A stretch of DNA of 8,651 nucleotides, taken from positions 1-8,651 of the forward strand of contig JADGAO010000142.1 in NCBI GenBank assembly GCA_015231995.1, in the 5' to 3' direction. Numbering within the stretch: the first letter of the stretch is position 1; every line of letters starts with the position of its first letter. The notes below the pieces were generated by a model. It searched no databases. It was given only the letters and a program-made list of their open reading frames with translations, and was not told the DNA's origin. The position numbers and the translations under genes are program-made. The stretch is from Nitrospinota bacterium (GTDB taxonomy: Bacteria > Nitrospinota_A > UBA7883 > JACRLM01). Positions 6,501 through 8,651 of the stretch are shown piece by piece.

Positions 6501-6725
6501 GATGCTCTTAAGCTCTTTCTCCAGCTTCCTTGTGACAAGCGTTTCGATGTCCGACGGGGAGACGCCCGGATAGACCGTGGAAACAATCACGAACGGTATG
6601 GTTATGTCCGGTGACGACTCGCGCGGGAGCGTGAGGAACGAGAATATTCCAGTGACCACGATGATCAACACCACGGCGTACACCGCCATGTAGTTGCGAA
6701 TCGAAAACGCTGTTAACGGCGACAC
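3564..6725 (-). CDS. RND efflux permease, HAE1-like (AcrB-type)
   Basis: A 1053-aa inner-membrane, proton-driven pump of the RND superfamily, exporting drugs or other small molecules through an adaptor and a TolC channel. It has the full duplicated plan: TM1 (about 13-33), a large periplasmic loop (34-335), TM2-6 (about 338-484), TM7 (about 522-541), a second periplasmic loop (542-860) and TM8-12 (about 862-1026). TM4 holds VDDAIVVVEN (397-406) with the paired aspartates D398 and D399 of HAE-type pumps, not the metal-pump signature. R958 and T965 match AcrB R971 and T978. The position of AcrB K940 is C928 (VVCNAIVLLD). A segment before TM12 (about 981-1000, with SSQFWGPM) marks a non-enteric HAE1 subfamily. 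The start is GTG, with GGAG nine bases upstream, three bases after the adaptor stop. The substrate cannot be predicted. Confidence 0.95.
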   Translation of the reverse strand: MSPLTAFSIRNYMAVYAVVLIIVVTGIFSFLTLPRESSPDITIPFVIVSTVYPGVSPSDIETLVTRKLEKELKSIENIKEMRSSSKESVSVISVEFEPSMNINTALQKTRDKVNNARPKLPRDAEDPVITEINFSNFPIMIVNISGKYGLARLKKVAEDLKDKLEQVSGVLEVRLTGGLEREVQVDVDPERLRYYGLGLKDVEDAISKENVTIPGGSIDIGDYKYLVRAPGEFEDTKIIKNLVVRSIAGRPVYIRDVADVKFGFKDVGSYARLNESPCISLSVIKRSGENIIEVADAVKELVQRETPRMPRATQITITADQSKDTRTFLSDLGNHVITGVILVVITLFFALGLRAAVFVSLAIPFSLFIMFSILYASGITLNMVVLFSIILVLGRLVDDAIVVVENIFRHAQEGLSPKAAALAGTSEVMTPVLTSTLTTICGFAPIMFWPGIMGEFMAYIPYTVIIALVASFFVAIVINPTMCATLLRVKGHRKKVSERTDAELPPLLRWYKALLALALKHRLATLGVSFGLLVVVMAVYGRFNHGVEFFPAGDPRKIFVDLEAPAGTRVEVTDKLAEKVEGIVKKYRETEMYVANVGVSTGMFDFGGMGEAGPGHKARIAVDFIDREERTRSTRLIKDEIRKAATDSIVGAKVKVEQENMGPPVGPPIRMEISGDEYPVLADLSHQIEDVIAKVPGVVDVESDYSAGMPEMRIDIDRERAANYGLSTVDISGAIRGAIYGNKASTYREGKDEYDIRVRYKKDRRDSFDKLSGYFIRHEGKEIPLSSVATMDTASGFSDILHKDQVRVVSVSAKVAAGFNAQETLERAKKAVADNVNIPDGSRVSYTGENKEQKEAEFFLLKAFMAALFLIGLTLILEFNSVITPLVILTSVALSIIGVLIGLLVTGTPFGVIMTGIGVVSLAGVVVCNAIVLLDYTIKLREEGFEKLDAIITAGLTRLRPVLLTAITTILGVIPMALGVNFDFNKWKFTMGSDSSQFWGPMADAIVFGMGFATALTLVVVPVLYSLLDSMMVKITGSSLTHDGSAKGKAQEV

Positions 6726-6728
6726 TTT

Positions 6729-7784
6729 TTACTTCTCCGCAACCTCTACGAGGTCTCCGTCCACCATGCTTCTCTGGCCTGTCACCACCAGCCGGTCGCC
6801 GGCTTTCACGCCGGATTTTACAAGCGCCGTCTCTCCCGACACGTCTTCCATCTCCACCCTTCTCTGTTGCGCTACGCCGCCTTCCACCACGAACACGGCG
6901 TGTCCGTCGGCAAGCTCCACCGTGGCCGACTGAGGTATCAGGATGGCGTTCTTGATATTGCGCCACGGGAATTCCACCTTGGCGCTCATGTCGGGGAATA
7001 TCTTCCCCTCATGGTTCTTGACTGTCACTTCGATGTCGAAAGTGCGGGTGACAGGATTGACGGCGGGTGAGATGAAAGTGACCTTCCCCTCGATTTCCCT
7101 TTCGGCCAGCGCGTCGAAACGCACGATGGCAGTCTGCCCCGGACGGAAATCCGCGATCGCCATCTCCGGGATTCCCGCCACGATCTTGATGGGGTCGGTG
7201 GTTATAAGCCTCGATATCGGCTGGCCGGGGGCTATCACCGCGCCTATCTCCACATCCCGCGTCACCAGTACGCCGGATATCGGAGCGTTGACGACGAGCC
7301 TGGCCATGAGCGATCTTACCGATGCGACCCTGGCCTCCGCCGCGTTGAGGTTTATCCGCGCCTGTTCCATCTGAAACTCGGTGACGCCAGCCTTGCGCTC
7401 ATCGAGGGCCTTTAGTTTCCTGTTCTCCAACGCCGCCATGTCCCTGCCCGCCTCTGCCTGGGCAAGCTCGGCCTTCGCGGACGAATCGTCGAGCCATACC
7501 AGCGCGGCGCCAGCCTTGACGCGGTCGCCTTTTTCGAACGCCAGCCGCGTTATCCTGCCTCCCGCTTCCGCCGCCACGGTCACTTCGCTAACGGCTTTCG
7601 ACGACCCGGATAGCGTGAGCTTCTTCGTGAAGTCTCTCGGCTCAAGCGTCAGCACACGGGCTTTGACCGCTTTTTTCCCTTCGGCCTTGCGGGGCGGCGT
7701 AGCTTTGTCTCCGCCCGAGCAGGACGCAGATAACCCAGCCGCGACCGTTACGGCGATCACGAACGCCGTGGTCTTACTTCTCAC
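6729..7784 (-). CDS. RND periplasmic adaptor (membrane fusion protein)
   Basis: A 351-aa adaptor of the AcrA/MexA type that links the RND permease to the outer-membrane channel. A hydrophobic signal segment (about 7-20) ends in SASC with Cys22, followed by a Lys/Pro-rich linker; this suggests a lipoprotein, although the -3 position is Ser rather than the usual Leu, so the lipobox is imperfect. Then come the first lipoyl half (about 66-102, with AAEAGGRITRLAFEKGDRVKAG), a short alpha-hairpin (about 103-161), the second lipoyl half (about 162-195, APISGVLVTRDVEIGAVIAPGQP), a beta-barrel (about 197-270, with the characteristic NPVTRTFDIEV) and a membrane-proximal domain to the end. The GTG start overlaps the end of the tolC gene by 11 bp and has GGGAGGA seven bases upstream, which supports that start. 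Overlap and spacing make translation with its neighbours likely to be coupled. Confidence 0.95.
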   Translation of the reverse strand: MRSKTTAFVIAVTVAAGLSASCSGGDKATPPRKAEGKKAVKARVLTLEPRDFTKKLTLSGSSKAVSEVTVAAEAGGRITRLAFEKGDRVKAGAALVWLDDSSAKAELAQAEAGRDMAALENRKLKALDERKAGVTEFQMEQARINLNAAEARVASVRSLMARLVVNAPISGVLVTRDVEIGAVIAPGQPISRLITTDPIKIVAGIPEMAIADFRPGQTAIVRFDALAEREIEGKVTFISPAVNPVTRTFDIEVTVKNHEGKIFPDMSAKVEFPWRNIKNAILIPQSATVELADGHAVFVVEGGVAQQRRVEMEDVSGETALVKSGVKAGDRLVVTGQRSMVDGDLVEVAEK

Positions 7785-8651
7785 CTTTGATTCCTCCCGT
7801 GTCCAAAACGCCCATGGCCCGCATAAGCTTCGTCTTTGCCGCCATGTGCTCGAAAAGCGCCTTGCTGTGGTTCACCCCCGCGCCTGTCAAAGCCGTGTGA
7901 GCGTCCAGCAATTCCAAATGCGTCGCCATGCCTAGCTTGTGTCTTTCGCTTACTATCCTGTAGGTCTCCTGGGCGTACTCCATGTTTTTCATCTGCGCCA
8001 GTACCGATTCCCCCGCCCGCGACAGCTCTTCGTGCGCCGTCTTCACCTCCAGGACGGCCTGCCGCTCCGCGTTCTCGCTCTCCAGCCGGGCGATCTCTTC
8101 TTCCGAAAGCCGCTGATTTACCCGCGACGACCTCTCCCCGCCGTCGAACAGGCTCATGTCCACCTTCAATCCCACGTTCCAGTCCGACCGCCAGCCGAAA
8201 CCTCCGTCGCTCTGAAACTCGGTGTTGGAGCGTTTCAACCCGCCGAATGCGATAACCGATGGCATCTGCTCGCTCCTGTACGCGTTGGTGACATTTTTCG
8301 CGGCTTCATGGTTTTTGCGCGCCGCAGACAGGTCGGGCCTGTTTTGCAGAGCGGACTCCACGGCCCCGGCAAGCGGCGTGTCGAACGGCTCGTATAAGAG
8401 CGCCCCGGCAAGCTCGACGCTAACCATCGGATCCATGCCCAGCATATCCACAAGCCCGGAGACCGCCCTGGCGTATTCGTTTTTCGAAGCCGACAGGTTT
8501 GCCCCGGCTTCCGCAAGGCTTGTCTCCAGCCTTTTGACGTCGTAGTCCGCGCCCAGCCCGACGGCCATCCTGTCCCTTGCGTCTTTTGCGTGCGACCGGG
8601 CGCGTTCCACCGCTTCCTGCGCCGAGACCACCACGTCGCGGGCGAACAGCG
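7774..8651 (-). CDS. TolC-family outer-membrane efflux protein, 5' end outside window
   Basis: The C-terminal part (about 290 residues) of a TolC/OprM-type outer-membrane channel, the exit duct of the tripartite pump. The frame stays open through the right edge of the window (residues LFARD precede the first possible GTG at 8634), so the true start lies beyond it. Visible are the end of one helical repeat (GLGADYDVKRLETSLAEAGANL), the NRPDLSAARKNHEAAKN motif that opens the second repeat, the beta-barrel stretch PSVIAFGGL, the turn WNVGLKVDMSLFDGGERSSRVNQ, and the last helices (GMATHLELLDAHTALTGAGVNHSKALFEH). It is upstream of, and overlaps, the adaptor gene, giving the operon order tolC-adaptor-RND. 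The promoter and any regulator of the operon would lie outside the window. Confidence 0.93.
   Translation of the reverse strand, partial: LFARDVVVSAQEAVERARSHAKDARDRMAVGLGADYDVKRLETSLAEAGANLSASKNEYARAVSGLVDMLGMDPMVSVELAGALLYEPFDTPLAGAVESALQNRPDLSAARKNHEAAKNVTNAYRSEQMPSVIAFGGLKRSNTEFQSDGGFGWRSDWNVGLKVDMSLFDGGERSSRVNQRLSEEEIARLESENAERQAVLEVKTAHEELSRAGESVLAQMKNMEYAQETYRIVSERHKLGMATHLELLDAHTALTGAGVNHSKALFEHMAAKTKLMRAMGVLDTGGIKGEK

Noticed and set aside
3564..6725. Heavy-metal (CusA-type) RND pump
   Set aside because: TM4 carries the paired-aspartate VDDAIVVVEN of HAE-type pumps, and neither the permease nor the adaptor shows a Met/His-rich metal-binding segment.

Overview
The window comes from the chromosome of a Gram-negative (outer-membrane-bearing) bacterium. 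It holds a complete slipin gene, the classical rplU-rpmA-obgE locus, a small coiled-coil membrane protein gene, and most of a tripartite TolC-adaptor-RND efflux operon. Base composition is moderately GC-rich, yet AGG (Arg) and ATA (Ile) codons are common. Together with CGAAG-rich palindromic intergenic repeats this suggests a deltaproteobacterial, Nitrospirota or Nitrospinota-like lineage. That placement is an inference and cannot be settled from this window.

Layout on the + strand: an intergenic palindromic repeat (1-91) and a probable promoter region precede a stand-alone slipin/stomatin (230-1000). A 250-bp AT-rich leader with a candidate promoter and a candidate attenuator hairpin leads into rplU (L21) and rpmA (L27). 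A strong intrinsic terminator follows rpmA. obgE begins only 16 bp after that terminator, so it probably depends on read-through or on signals not visible here. A second copy of the palindromic repeat, arranged the opposite way round, starts 9 bp after the obgE stop.

Layout on the - strand, read from the right edge leftward: tolC-like (5' end cut by the window edge), then a periplasmic adaptor (11-bp overlap with tolC), then an HAE1-type RND permease (3-bp gap). Together these would form an export channel from the inner membrane/periplasm to the outside. Downstream lies a 107-aa gene resembling the DUF1640 coiled-coil family. It has its own well-formed promoter, placed so that the transcript would be leaderless. 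It carries three in-frame 33-bp repeats that extend its coiled coil by 11-residue steps.

Most of the window is recognisable housekeeping and efflux genes, and no clearly new multi-gene system is visible. The points most worth checking are the leaderless repeat-bearing coiled-coil gene, the modular pentamer structure of the two palindromic repeats, the candidate L21 leader attenuator, and a cysteine in the RND permease at the position of the AcrB proton-relay lysine.
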